Source: Clostridia bacterium (GTDB lineage: Bacteria; Bacillota; Clostridia; Oscillospirales; Acutalibacteraceae). Taken from it: a stretch of 12,413 nucleotides of DNA. Positions 6,051-12,413 of this stretch are shown in pieces. The number at the start of each line of letters is the position of its first letter. Position 1 is the stretch's first letter. The notes beneath the pieces were generated by a model. It saw nothing but the letters and a program-made list of their open reading frames with translations. It did not search any database and was not told the DNA's origin. The position numbers and the translations under genes are program-made. The stretch spans positions 1 to 12,413 of the forward strand of contig CAAFXF010000045.1 of assembly GCA_900766895.1 (NCBI GenBank), given 5' to 3'.

Positions 6051-6916
6051 TGAGATATTCAACAGATTGGAAGGATTATGAATTAATAGATTGCTCCTGC
6101 GGAGAAAAGCTTGAGCGCTGGACAAGAGAAATATTAATCAGACCCGATCCACAGGTTATATGGAAAAGTGAAAGAGAGCATAGACTTTGGTATCAGCCAA
6201 ATGCAAGATATGTTAGGTCAAAAACCGGAGGCGGAAGCTGGCAGGTCTTTTCAAGAATGCCGGCTGCTTGGCAGGTTAGATATAAGGATTTAACCTTTAA
6301 CATCAAAACAATGGGATTTAAGCATACCGGTCTTTTTCCGGAGCAGGCAGTTAATTGGGATTATGTAAGAGAACTGATAAGGAATTCAGACAAAGAGCAG
6401 GTTAAGGTTCTTAACCTGTTTGCTTACACGGGTGCCGCCACCGTAGCCTGTCTTAAAGAGGGCGCAAGTGTTGTACATGTTGATGCATCAAAGGGTATGA
6501 CTAATTGGGCAAAGGAAAATGCGCAGGCGTCGGGTGTTGCTGACGGAGATGTCAGATGGATTGTTGATGATTGCATTAAGTTTGTGAAACGTGAATTCAG
6601 GCGAGATAACAAGTATGACATTATTATTCTTGACCCGCCGTCATACGGCAGAGGTCCAAAGGGTGAAACCTGGCGACTTGAGGACTGCCTTTACGACTTT
6701 ATGTTAGAGGTAGAAAAGATTTTGTCAGACGATCCTATTGCAATTATCCTAAATTCATACACAACAGGCTTGTCTGCATCTGTTATGAAATACATATTGG
6801 ATGACATTGTTACTTCAAAGCACGGCGGAAATGTTGAGGCAGATGAAATCGGCTTGCCTGTTACTGCAAACGGTGGTATTTTGCCTTGCGGTACTACTGC
6901 AATATGGAAGGCTTGA
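6050..6916 (+). CDS. Class I SAM-dependent methyltransferase, RlmI/RlmK-like
   Basis: This 288-residue protein resembles the COG1092 family of 23S rRNA methyltransferases. The Rossmann-fold methyltransferase domain begins around residue 85 with FNIKTMGFKHTGLFPEQ, then motif I NLFAYTGAA (122-130), the ribose-binding acid D145 in VHVDASKG, VDDC (172-175), and the catalytic-region motif DPPSYGRGPKGETW (195-208). The first 80 or so residues (including IWKSEREHRLWYQPNARY) form a small N-terminal part that lacks the PUA domain of E. coli RlmI. RNA, probably rRNA, is the likely substrate, but target base and position cannot be read from sequence; the DPPS motif does not settle which atom is methylated. 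The ATG overlaps the glmM stop by one base, and AAGGAAAG (6033-6040) is its ribosome binding site. Family call firm, specificity unknown. Confidence 0.85.
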   Translation: MRYSTDWKDYELIDCSCGEKLERWTREILIRPDPQVIWKSEREHRLWYQPNARYVRSKTGGGSWQVFSRMPAAWQVRYKDLTFNIKTMGFKHTGLFPEQAVNWDYVRELIRNSDKEQVKVLNLFAYTGAATVACLKEGASVVHVDASKGMTNWAKENAQASGVADGDVRWIVDDCIKFVKREFRRDNKYDIIILDPPSYGRGPKGETWRLEDCLYDFMLEVEKILSDDPIAIILNSYTTGLSASVMKYILDDIVTSKHGGNVEADEIGLPVTANGGILPCGTTAIWKA

Positions 6917-6919
6917 TAT

Positions 6920-7771
6920 ATGGAATTAATTAAATTTGACAATGTGTCTTTTTCATACAAGGCTGTTGATGACAGTGATAATGCCGTTGATATTCCTGTA
7001 CTTAAGGATTTTAATCTGTCGATTGAAGAAGGCTCATTTGTAGCAATTCTCGGTCACAACGGATCGGGAAAGTCGACCGTTGCAAAGCTTACTAACGGAA
7101 TACTGTTTGCCGATGAGGGTACAGTTACCGTAAACGGTAAGGTTGCCGTTGACGATGACAGTATTTATGAGATAAGACGCGATGCCGGAATGGTTTTTCA
7201 AAATCCTGATAACCAAATTGTATCTTCGATTGTTGAAGAGGATGTGGCATTTGGCGTGGAAAATCTCGGTGTTCCGTCGCAGGAATGCAGAAAAAGAGTT
7301 GATGAAGCCCTAAAAACCGTAGGTATGTATGACTATCGACTCAAAACTCCGTCAAAGCTTTCAGGCGGTCAAAAGCAAAGAGTTGCCGTTGCAGGCATAA
7401 TTGCCATGAAGCCACGGTGTATAATTCTTGATGAGCCAACTGCTATGCTTGACCCAATCGGAAGAAAAGAGGTTATTGATACCGTAATTAAGCTTAACAA
7501 GCAAGAGGGTATTACGGTTGTACTGATAACTCACTATATGGATGAGGCTGTTAAAGCAGACAGAGTTGTTGTTATGGAAAAGGGCAAGATAATGCTCGAC
7601 GGTACTCCGTCAGAGGTCTTTAGTAATGTTGACAAGATGAAGCAGTATTCTCTTGAGGTGCCTCAGTCAACAGAGCTTATTGATTCTCTTGGCTTGGATT
7701 TGGAAAAAACTGTTTTGAATTCGGATGAATGTGCAAACGCACTTTATGATATTTTGAAAAGAGATAAATGA
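6920..7771 (+). CDS. ecfA1: Energy-coupling factor transporter ATPase EcfA1
   Basis: This is one of the two ATP-binding subunits of the shared ECF module, which powers exchangeable substrate-binding (S) proteins for vitamins and trace nutrients at the cytoplasmic face of the membrane. The 283 residues carry all ABC motifs: Walker A GHNGSGKST (45-53), Q-loop FQNPDNQ (93-99), signature LSGGQKQR (147-154), Walker B IILDEPTAMLDP (168-179) and switch histidine H205 in ITHYMDEA. The extra acidic segment AVDDSDNAVD near residue 15 and the QNPDNQ Q-loop are typical of EcfA1. The ATG lies 3 bases after the methyltransferase stop, with GGAAGG (6906-6911) inside that gene's end as ribosome binding site. 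It pairs with ecfA2, one base downstream. No S-component gene is nearby, consistent with a shared (group II) module. Confidence 0.93.
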   Translation: MELIKFDNVSFSYKAVDDSDNAVDIPVLKDFNLSIEEGSFVAILGHNGSGKSTVAKLTNGILFADEGTVTVNGKVAVDDDSIYEIRRDAGMVFQNPDNQIVSSIVEEDVAFGVENLGVPSQECRKRVDEALKTVGMYDYRLKTPSKLSGGQKQRVAVAGIIAMKPRCIILDEPTAMLDPIGRKEVIDTVIKLNKQEGITVVLITHYMDEAVKADRVVVMEKGKIMLDGTPSEVFSNVDKMKQYSLEVPQSTELIDSLGLDLEKTVLNSDECANALYDILKRDK

Positions 7772-7772
7772 T

Positions 7773-8642
7773 ATGGCGATAATTGAGTGCAAAAACTTAA
7801 AATTTGTTTATGGCATTGGAACTCCTTTTGAAACTTGTGCTATTGATGGTGTTGACTTTTGCGCTCACGCCAACGAGATTATAGGTATAATCGGTCATAC
7901 AGGCTCCGGAAAATCAACATTTATTCAGCACCTTAACGGTCTTTTGAAGCCGACGCAGGGTGAGGTATTTGTTGATAATAAGGATATCTGGAGCAAGGAA
8001 AATAAATCTGATATTCGCAATGTCAGATTCACCGTGGGACTATGCTTTCAGTATCCGGAGCATCAAATTTTTGAGGAAACGATATTTAAGGAAATCGCTT
8101 TCGGTCCAAAGCAAATGGGGCTTGACGATGATGAAATAAAAAGCCGAGTTTATGAAAGTATGGAATATGTCGGTCTGAAGCAGAGCGATGAGAACAAATC
8201 TCCGTTTGATTTGTCAGGCGGTCAAAAGCGTAGGGTTGCCATTGCTTCTATCATAGCTATGAAGCCGCAGGTTCTTGTTTTGGACGAGCCCTGTGCCGGT
8301 CTTGACCCAAAGGGCAGAGATGTTATTTTAGGTCTTGTAAAGGATTACCAAAGAAAATCGGGCAACACAGTTCTTTTTGTTTCTCATTCAATGGAGGATG
8401 TTGCAAAGATTGCCAATAGAGTTATGGTTTTTAACGACGGAAAGGTTGCAATGTTCGGCACCGTTGACGAGGTATATTCAAGAGGAAGGGAGCTTAAGCA
8501 AATAGGTCTTAATGTTCCTGAAATCACGGATGTATTTCTTAAGCTTAAGGATTTAGGCATTGATTGCAGAACCGACATCTATACCGTTGAACAGGGCATA
8601 AAGGAATTTCAACGATTAAAGAATAAGGAGGAGCTTAAATGA
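7773..8642 (+). CDS. ecfA2: Energy-coupling factor transporter ATPase EcfA2
   Basis: This is the second ATPase of the EcfA1-EcfA2 heterodimer. The 289 residues contain Walker A GHTGSGKST (41-49), Q-loop FQYPEHQ (92-98), signature LSGGQKRR (147-154), Walker B VLVLDEPCAGLDP (167-179) and switch histidine H205 in VSHSMEDVA. The QYPEHQ Q-loop is the usual mark of EcfA2 as opposed to EcfA1. One small variation is a cysteine (C174) where DEPTAGLDP is common; it is not a catalytic position. The ribosome binding site is weak (AAAAGAG, 7757-7763), so expression probably relies on coupling to ecfA1, whose stop is one base upstream. Its own stop overlaps the ecfT start by 4 bases. Confidence 0.93.
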   Translation: MAIIECKNLKFVYGIGTPFETCAIDGVDFCAHANEIIGIIGHTGSGKSTFIQHLNGLLKPTQGEVFVDNKDIWSKENKSDIRNVRFTVGLCFQYPEHQIFEETIFKEIAFGPKQMGLDDDEIKSRVYESMEYVGLKQSDENKSPFDLSGGQKRRVAIASIIAMKPQVLVLDEPCAGLDPKGRDVILGLVKDYQRKSGNTVLFVSHSMEDVAKIANRVMVFNDGKVAMFGTVDEVYSRGRELKQIGLNVPEITDVFLKLKDLGIDCRTDIYTVEQGIKEFQRLKNKEELK

Positions 8643-9448
8643 TTGATGTAACAATTGGTCAGTATCTTCCGGGTGATTCTTTAATTCACAAGGCTGATCC
8701 AAGGGTTAAGATTATTGTAACATTGCTCTTTATGGTTTCTGTATTTTTATGCAAAAGCTATTTTACAATGGGAGTTGCTTTAATACTTTCTGTTGCAGTA
8801 ACCGCTATTGCAAAAATTAAACCAAAGGTTATGCTTAAGGGCATAAAGCCGATAATGATTATTGTACTGTTCACTACGGTTCTTAATCTGTTTTACGGGT
8901 CGGGCGAGCCGATATTTACACTTGGATTTATAAAGATTACACAGCAGGGTATTAATAATTCGATTTTTATGGCATTAAGAATTATTATTCTTGTTGTTTT
9001 CGGACTGCTACTGACATACACCACAACGCCCACATCGTTAACTGATGCAACGGAATCACTGCTAAAGCCGTTAGCATTATTAAAGGTAGATGTTCATTCC
9101 ATTGCTATGACGATGACTATCGCGCTTCGCTTTATACCGACGCTTGTTGAAGAGGTAGACAAAATTATGTCTGCCCAAAAAAGCAGAGGTGCAGATATGG
9201 AATCAGGCAGTGTATTAAAGAGAGTTAAGGCCATTGTACCTGTTATGATACCGCTGTTTGTATCATCTTTCAGACGAGCAAATGAGCTTGAATACGCTAT
9301 GGAGTGTAGGTGTTACAGAGGCGGAAGCGGAAGAACAAAAATGAAAATAATGAAAATGTCTGCAAGGGATTATGCTATTCTTATTTTTTCAATTATATAT
9401 TTTACAGGCATCGTTGTTGCAGGCTTTCTTTTGAAAAAGGTTATATGA
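8639..9448 (+). CDS. ecfT: Energy-coupling factor transmembrane protein EcfT
   Basis: EcfT is the membrane scaffold that connects the EcfA1-EcfA2 motor to interchangeable S components. The 269-residue protein has membrane segments at about 24-38, 41-60, 70-86, 108-126 and 244-264, and the two cytoplasmic coupling motifs expected of the family: AQKSRG (179-184) and AMECRCYRGG (220-229), whose arginines seat in the ATPases. The N-terminal YLPGDSLIHKADPRVK (9-24) is also a standard EcfT signature. The start is fixed by the ATGA overlap with ecfA2 and a very strong AAGGAGG (8625-8631) 7 nt upstream, the best ribosome binding site in the ecf group. The stop overlaps truA by 4 bases. Confidence 0.94.
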   Translation: MIDVTIGQYLPGDSLIHKADPRVKIIVTLLFMVSVFLCKSYFTMGVALILSVAVTAIAKIKPKVMLKGIKPIMIIVLFTTVLNLFYGSGEPIFTLGFIKITQQGINNSIFMALRIIILVVFGLLLTYTTTPTSLTDATESLLKPLALLKVDVHSIAMTMTIALRFIPTLVEEVDKIMSAQKSRGADMESGSVLKRVKAIVPVMIPLFVSSFRRANELEYAMECRCYRGGSGRTKMKIMKMSARDYAILIFSIIYFTGIVVAGFLLKKVI

Positions 9449-10179
9449 GAAGATTGTTGCTTACAATTAGATATGATGGCTCTGCATATCACGGCTATCA
9501 GGTGCAAAGCAATGCGCTGACAGTACAAGAGGTGTTTCAGGATGCCGTTGAAAAGGTGTTTAACACACGTCTTAATGTTATCGGTTGCAGTCGCACCGAT
9601 AGCGGCGTTCACGCAAATATGTATTGCATTACTCTTGATACGGATATGTCTATTTCACCAAGCAATGTCGTACTTGCACTGAATACATATTTACCTGACG
9701 ACATTGCAGTATACGATTGCAAAGATGTCAGTCTTGATTTTCATCCAAGGTATTGCTGCAAATCAAAGGAGTATGTTTATAAAATTTATAACGGAAGGTA
9801 CAGAAATCCTTTTTGTGCAAGATATGCTTTTTGGTACAGATATAACATTGATGCCGTTTATCTTAACGAAGAGGCACAGGCGTTTGTCGGTAAATATGAC
9901 TACTCCGGATTTTGCAGTGTTAAGTCCGATGTTGAGGATACCGTAAGAGAGATATACAGCTTTGATGTTTGGCGTGAGGGCGATTATGTGTATTTTAAGG
10001 TTGTCGGTGACGGCTTTTTGTACAATATGGTTAGAATTATGGTTGGCACGTTGCTTTTTGTCTCAGAAGGAAAAATCAAAAGCGGTGAGCTTAAGGATAT
10101 TATTCTTTCAAAGGACAGAGCGCGAGCTGGAAAAACCGCTCCGCCACAGGGCCTGTATTTGAATAAGGTAAATTATTAG
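9445..10179 (+). CDS. truA: tRNA pseudouridine synthase A (positions 38-40)
   Basis: TruA converts uridines 38-40 in the anticodon stem-loop of many tRNAs to pseudouridine. The 244-residue product has the usual length. The catalytic aspartate is D52 in CSRTDSGVHA, the conserved tyrosine is Y110 in KSKEYVYKIYN, and the late motifs VVGDGFLYNMVRIMVGTLL (187-205) and RAGKTAPPQGLYL (227-239) are intact. The frame is open further upstream to an ATG at 9310, but those 45 codons lie wholly inside ecfT and give a basic, low-complexity stretch. The true start is ATG 9445, giving MRRLLLTIRYDG, with AAAAAGG (9434-9440) upstream and an ATGA overlap with ecfT. The ecfA1-A2-T-truA order is the same as in Bacillus subtilis. 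Confidence 0.95.
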   Translation: MRRLLLTIRYDGSAYHGYQVQSNALTVQEVFQDAVEKVFNTRLNVIGCSRTDSGVHANMYCITLDTDMSISPSNVVLALNTYLPDDIAVYDCKDVSLDFHPRYCCKSKEYVYKIYNGRYRNPFCARYAFWYRYNIDAVYLNEEAQAFVGKYDYSGFCSVKSDVEDTVREIYSFDVWREGDYVYFKVVGDGFLYNMVRIMVGTLLFVSEGKIKSGELKDIILSKDRARAGKTAPPQGLYLNKVNY

Positions 10180-10187
10180 GAGTTACT

Positions 10188-11357
10188 ATGCCGAGTAATG
10201 AAAGAGAAAATCAAAGAATAGAGCATAAAAAGCAAAAAGAGAAAAAAGCAAAAAGAATAATTTGGATAGCACTTTTTGTTGTGTTAGCTGTCCTTCTTGT
10301 CCTAAAGGTCTGCGAAATTGATTTTGCCGATATAAAGAACAGAATTAACTCGTTGTCGGTAGCATCGGCAGTTTCGGAAAATAATTATCCTGTTACGGTT
10401 AATGTATCTAATGGAGAAAATATTCACCTTGTTAACGGCAAATTATACGCACTTAATGAAAGCAGTGTTGTTTCCGTTGATCCTGCATCTGCTTCACAAT
10501 CATACACATTTGATCACGGATATGCATCACCTGTTTTCAAATCAAACGGAAATTATACCTGCCTGTTTGACAGAGGTGGTACAAGGCTCCGTCTTGATAC
10601 AACAAGCGAAGAATTATATGAAAAATCATTTGATAAGAGCATTATTACCGCTGATGTTGCAAAAAACGGTACTATTGCATGTGCTTTGTTTTCCGATGAA
10701 GCAAAATCAAGAATTGTTGTTCTTAACAAGAATGAGAATAAAAAGCTTGACTATAATGTTAAGGACGGCTATGTGACATATGTTGCACTAAACCAAAATG
10801 CATCATTGCTTGCTTATACAAGTGTTAATTCAAAGAATGCATTTTTAACAACTACTGTTCATATTTTGAATATCGGCAGCGGTGAAGATGAATTTACCTT
10901 GGAATATGACAAATCTAATATAATTGATTTGCGTTTTAATGACTCGGGAAATCTTTATGTACTTGGTGACGATTTTCTTTCCGTAATAAAATCACAAAAA
11001 AAGGAAGAGGTTGTGTTTAAGAAGGGATCAATATCAACTATTAATTATTGCTACACATCATCAAACGAGCTTGTAATTAATTACAGCGGATTCAACAAAT
11101 CTTCAAAATCAAAGGTTGCATATATAAAGTCAAACGGCAAGGTTAAGTCTTCATTTAGTATTAAGGGAGAGGCAAAATCTATCAGCTCAAGCTCAAATGA
11201 AATTACCGTTCTTCTTCCTCAAAAGATTTGCATTTATTCATTAACTAAGGGCGAAAAGAAGGAGTCGATACCTTGTGACAGCTCTGTAAACAGTGCTGTT
11301 AAGGCTTCTTCAAGAGTTTATGTTCAATATGGACAGTATATAGACGTGGCAAAATAG
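10188..11357 (+). CDS. Membrane-anchored DUF5711-like protein, probable extracytoplasmic beta-propeller
   Basis: This 389-residue protein has a charged, lysine-rich cytoplasmic N-terminus (1-23), a single membrane segment (about 24-41) and a long outside domain. The outside part is made of repeated short beta-type segments rich in Ser, Asn and Lys (for example GKLYALNESSVVSVDP, GNLYVLGDDFLSVIK and NEITVLLPQKICIYSL), which look like blades of a beta-propeller. I match it to the DUF5711 family from memory by architecture and by its neighbour cvpA; this is the least certain family call in the window. No catalytic motif, cleavable signal peptide, lipobox or LPXTG is seen, so it should stay as a type II membrane protein. 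AGGAG (10178-10182) gives a clear start. It lies 8 bases after truA and 12 before cvpA. Function unknown. Confidence 0.7.
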   Translation: MPSNERENQRIEHKKQKEKKAKRIIWIALFVVLAVLLVLKVCEIDFADIKNRINSLSVASAVSENNYPVTVNVSNGENIHLVNGKLYALNESSVVSVDPASASQSYTFDHGYASPVFKSNGNYTCLFDRGGTRLRLDTTSEELYEKSFDKSIITADVAKNGTIACALFSDEAKSRIVVLNKNENKKLDYNVKDGYVTYVALNQNASLLAYTSVNSKNAFLTTTVHILNIGSGEDEFTLEYDKSNIIDLRFNDSGNLYVLGDDFLSVIKSQKKEEVVFKKGSISTINYCYTSSNELVINYSGFNKSSKSKVAYIKSNGKVKSSFSIKGEAKSISSSSNEITVLLPQKICIYSLTKGEKKESIPCDSSVNSAVKASSRVYVQYGQYIDVAK

Positions 11358-11369
11358 AAAGGATAATAA

Positions 11370-12095
11370 ATGACCGTATTTAATTATAGCGTTAATTATT
11401 TTGATGTAATTATTACCGTTATTCTTCTGATTTTCGGCATTGTCGGTGCCAAACGGGGAATATTCATTACATTGGTAAATTTTATAAGATATGTAATAGG
11501 ATTCTTTCTTTGTGTGTTTTGTGCCGACAGGCTTCCTGTGCCGATTTACAATTCCTTTGTAAAAGAATCTCTGGAAAATTATATTAAGCAAAAAATTGTT
11601 ACCTCGTCTAATATTGATGAGATTTATTCAAATTTTAATAATGCCGTAAGCTTTATGCCAAGCTTCTTAAAGCAGGATTTGAACGGACTTAAAATTGATT
11701 TTTCTTCGGACAGGATTGTTCAAAGTCTTATGGATGAAGCGTTTGAACCTGTTGCTTTGGGCTTAATTAAGGTTGCAGTATTTATTGCTGTATTTGTTTT
11801 ATTTTTTGGTATTACAGGAATAATAATTCATAGCATTAGAAAGAGGAATAAGGATAAATCCAAAAACGGAAAAAAGAAAAATCCTTTATCCTTTGCAAAC
11901 GGCTTAATAGGTTTTGTTTTCGGTTTATTTAAGGGCGCTTTGGTTGTATTTGTGTTTATCAGCATAATTACATATTTGATGGGTGTGCCAAGCCTTGCCG
12001 ATAACAGCTTTATCAATACAGTGTCTGACAGTTCTTTATATCAGCTATTGTTAGACTACAATCCTTTTAACATAATAACGGAGGGAATATTATGA
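11370..12095 (+). CDS. CvpA-family membrane protein
   Basis: This 241-residue protein has four probable membrane segments (about 10-26, 31-51, 130-154 and 178-204), arranged as two N-terminal helices, a long soluble loop (52-129), then two more helices separated by a strongly basic stretch (156-170, KRNKDKSKNGKKK region). The opening FDVIITVILLIFGIVGAKRG and the later GLIGFVFGLFKGALVVF fit the CvpA family, named for colicin V production in E. coli and linked to envelope stress and peptidoglycan in various bacteria; no molecular activity is established. The start has AAAGGA (11356-11361) upstream. The stop overlaps pgsA by 4 bases. The long central loop is an insertion relative to short CvpA proteins (about 160 residues), as is common in Bacillota. 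Confidence 0.8.
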   Translation: MTVFNYSVNYFDVIITVILLIFGIVGAKRGIFITLVNFIRYVIGFFLCVFCADRLPVPIYNSFVKESLENYIKQKIVTSSNIDEIYSNFNNAVSFMPSFLKQDLNGLKIDFSSDRIVQSLMDEAFEPVALGLIKVAVFIAVFVLFFGITGIIIHSIRKRNKDKSKNGKKKNPLSFANGLIGFVFGLFKGALVVFVFISIITYLMGVPSLADNSFINTVSDSSLYQLLLDYNPFNIITEGIL

Positions 12096-12394
12096 GTAAA
12101 TTCAAAGAAAATGTAGGTGAATTGTTTGAAAATTGGAACACTATTCCTAACTGGCTTTGCTTTTTAAGAATAGCACTTATTCCTATTTTTTCAGTATTGT
12201 TCATAAAAGAGCATTACATAATTGCATTTGTATTGATGATTATTGCTGCCGTTACCGATTTGCTTGACGGTAAAATCGCAAGAAAGTACAATATGGTGTC
12301 TAACCTCGGAAAAATACTTGACCCAATTGCAGATAAGTTGTCACAGGTTGCAATTGTTATAATTTTGATATTTAAGCTTTGGTCATTTGAGGGT
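12092..12394 (+). CDS. pgsA: CDP-diacylglycerol-glycerol-3-phosphate 3-phosphatidyltransferase, truncated by contig end
   Basis: PgsA makes phosphatidylglycerol phosphate from CDP-diacylglycerol and glycerol-3-phosphate, the committed step to phosphatidylglycerol. Only the first 101 codons are genuine here. They include NTIPNWLCFLRIALIPIF (membrane segment 1, about 20-38), a second segment (about 42-58) and the complete CDP-alcohol phosphotransferase signature: D56, D59-G60, A63-R64, G73, D77 and D81 with the standard spacing. The DPIADK context favours PgsA over phosphatidylserine synthase, but the truncation leaves some doubt. The start overlaps the cvpA stop (ATGA) and follows GGAGGG (12080-12085) by 6 nt. 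From 12395 the frame stays open but encodes adapter (RSEERR), so those residues must not be counted as protein. The missing part is roughly the C-terminal half. Confidence 0.88.
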
Positions 12395-12413
12395 AGATCG
12401 GAAGAGCGTCGTG
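12395..12413 (+). other. Illumina TruSeq adapter remnant (sequencing artefact)
   Basis: The terminal 19 bases, AGATCGGAAGAGCGTCGTG, are identical to the start of the standard Illumina TruSeq adapter as read through in read 2. They are not genomic and mark where the true sequence ends, at or within a base or two of 12394. Confidence 0.96.

Noticed and set aside
9310..9444. A 45-codon N-terminal extension of truA starting at ATG 9310
   Set aside because: It lies entirely within ecfT in another frame, encodes a low-complexity basic stretch, and the canonical TruA start with its own ribosome binding site is at 9445.
1..12413. A new defence system, mobile element, CRISPR array or biosynthetic cluster
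   Set aside because: Every long coding region is explained by a housekeeping or known-domain family; there are no direct repeat arrays, transposase or integrase motifs, tRNA genes or compositional islands that I can see.

Overview
The window looks like an ordinary stretch of chromosome from a low-GC Gram-positive bacterium, most likely an anaerobic gut-type Clostridia (Oscillospiraceae/Ruminococcaceae-like). The signs are AT-rich DNA, strong AGGAGG-type ribosome binding sites, short U-tailed terminators, a group II energy-coupling-factor (ECF) transporter module, and a DUF5711-like gene next to a CvpA-family gene. The taxonomic call is inference from gene content, not from a marker search. 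The last 19 bases are not genomic: they match the Illumina TruSeq adapter, so the contig ends in untrimmed adapter inside pgsA.

Layout. Positions 1-119 hold the terminator of a leftward gene and nothing else I can support. A membrane-anchored YdcF/SanA-like (DUF218) gene runs leftward (120-857). A divergent AT-rich intergenic region (858-1031) has candidate promoters and a 22-bp near-palindrome ahead of gdhA, an NADP-type glutamate dehydrogenase (1032-2366), which is closed by a clear intrinsic terminator (2381-2409). A good extended -10 promoter (2434-2462) then opens one long rightward gene train that runs off the end: ruvC, ruvA, ruvB, glmM, an RlmI/RlmK-like methyltransferase, ecfA1, ecfA2, ecfT, truA, a DUF5711-like membrane-anchored protein, a CvpA-family membrane protein, and a truncated pgsA.

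How the genes work together. Within the 12-gene train every junction is an overlap (four ATGA overlaps and one TAATG) or a gap of at most 17 bases, and I see no internal terminator, so it is probably a single operon or a few nested transcripts. It mixes housekeeping jobs: Holliday-junction processing (RuvABC), the glucosamine-phosphate step of cell-wall precursor synthesis (GlmM), RNA modification (the methyltransferase and TruA), the shared energising module for ECF vitamin/micronutrient importers (EcfA1A2T), phosphatidylglycerol phosphate synthesis (PgsA), and two poorly understood envelope proteins. gdhA links ammonia assimilation to glutamate as a separate unit.

I found no mobile element, CRISPR array, tRNA or rRNA, defence island or biosynthetic cluster, and nothing I would call a new biological system. 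The most useful observations are the adapter contamination, the unusual setting of glmM and of the ecf-truA block, the candidate operator before gdhA, and the poorly characterised DUF5711-like protein.
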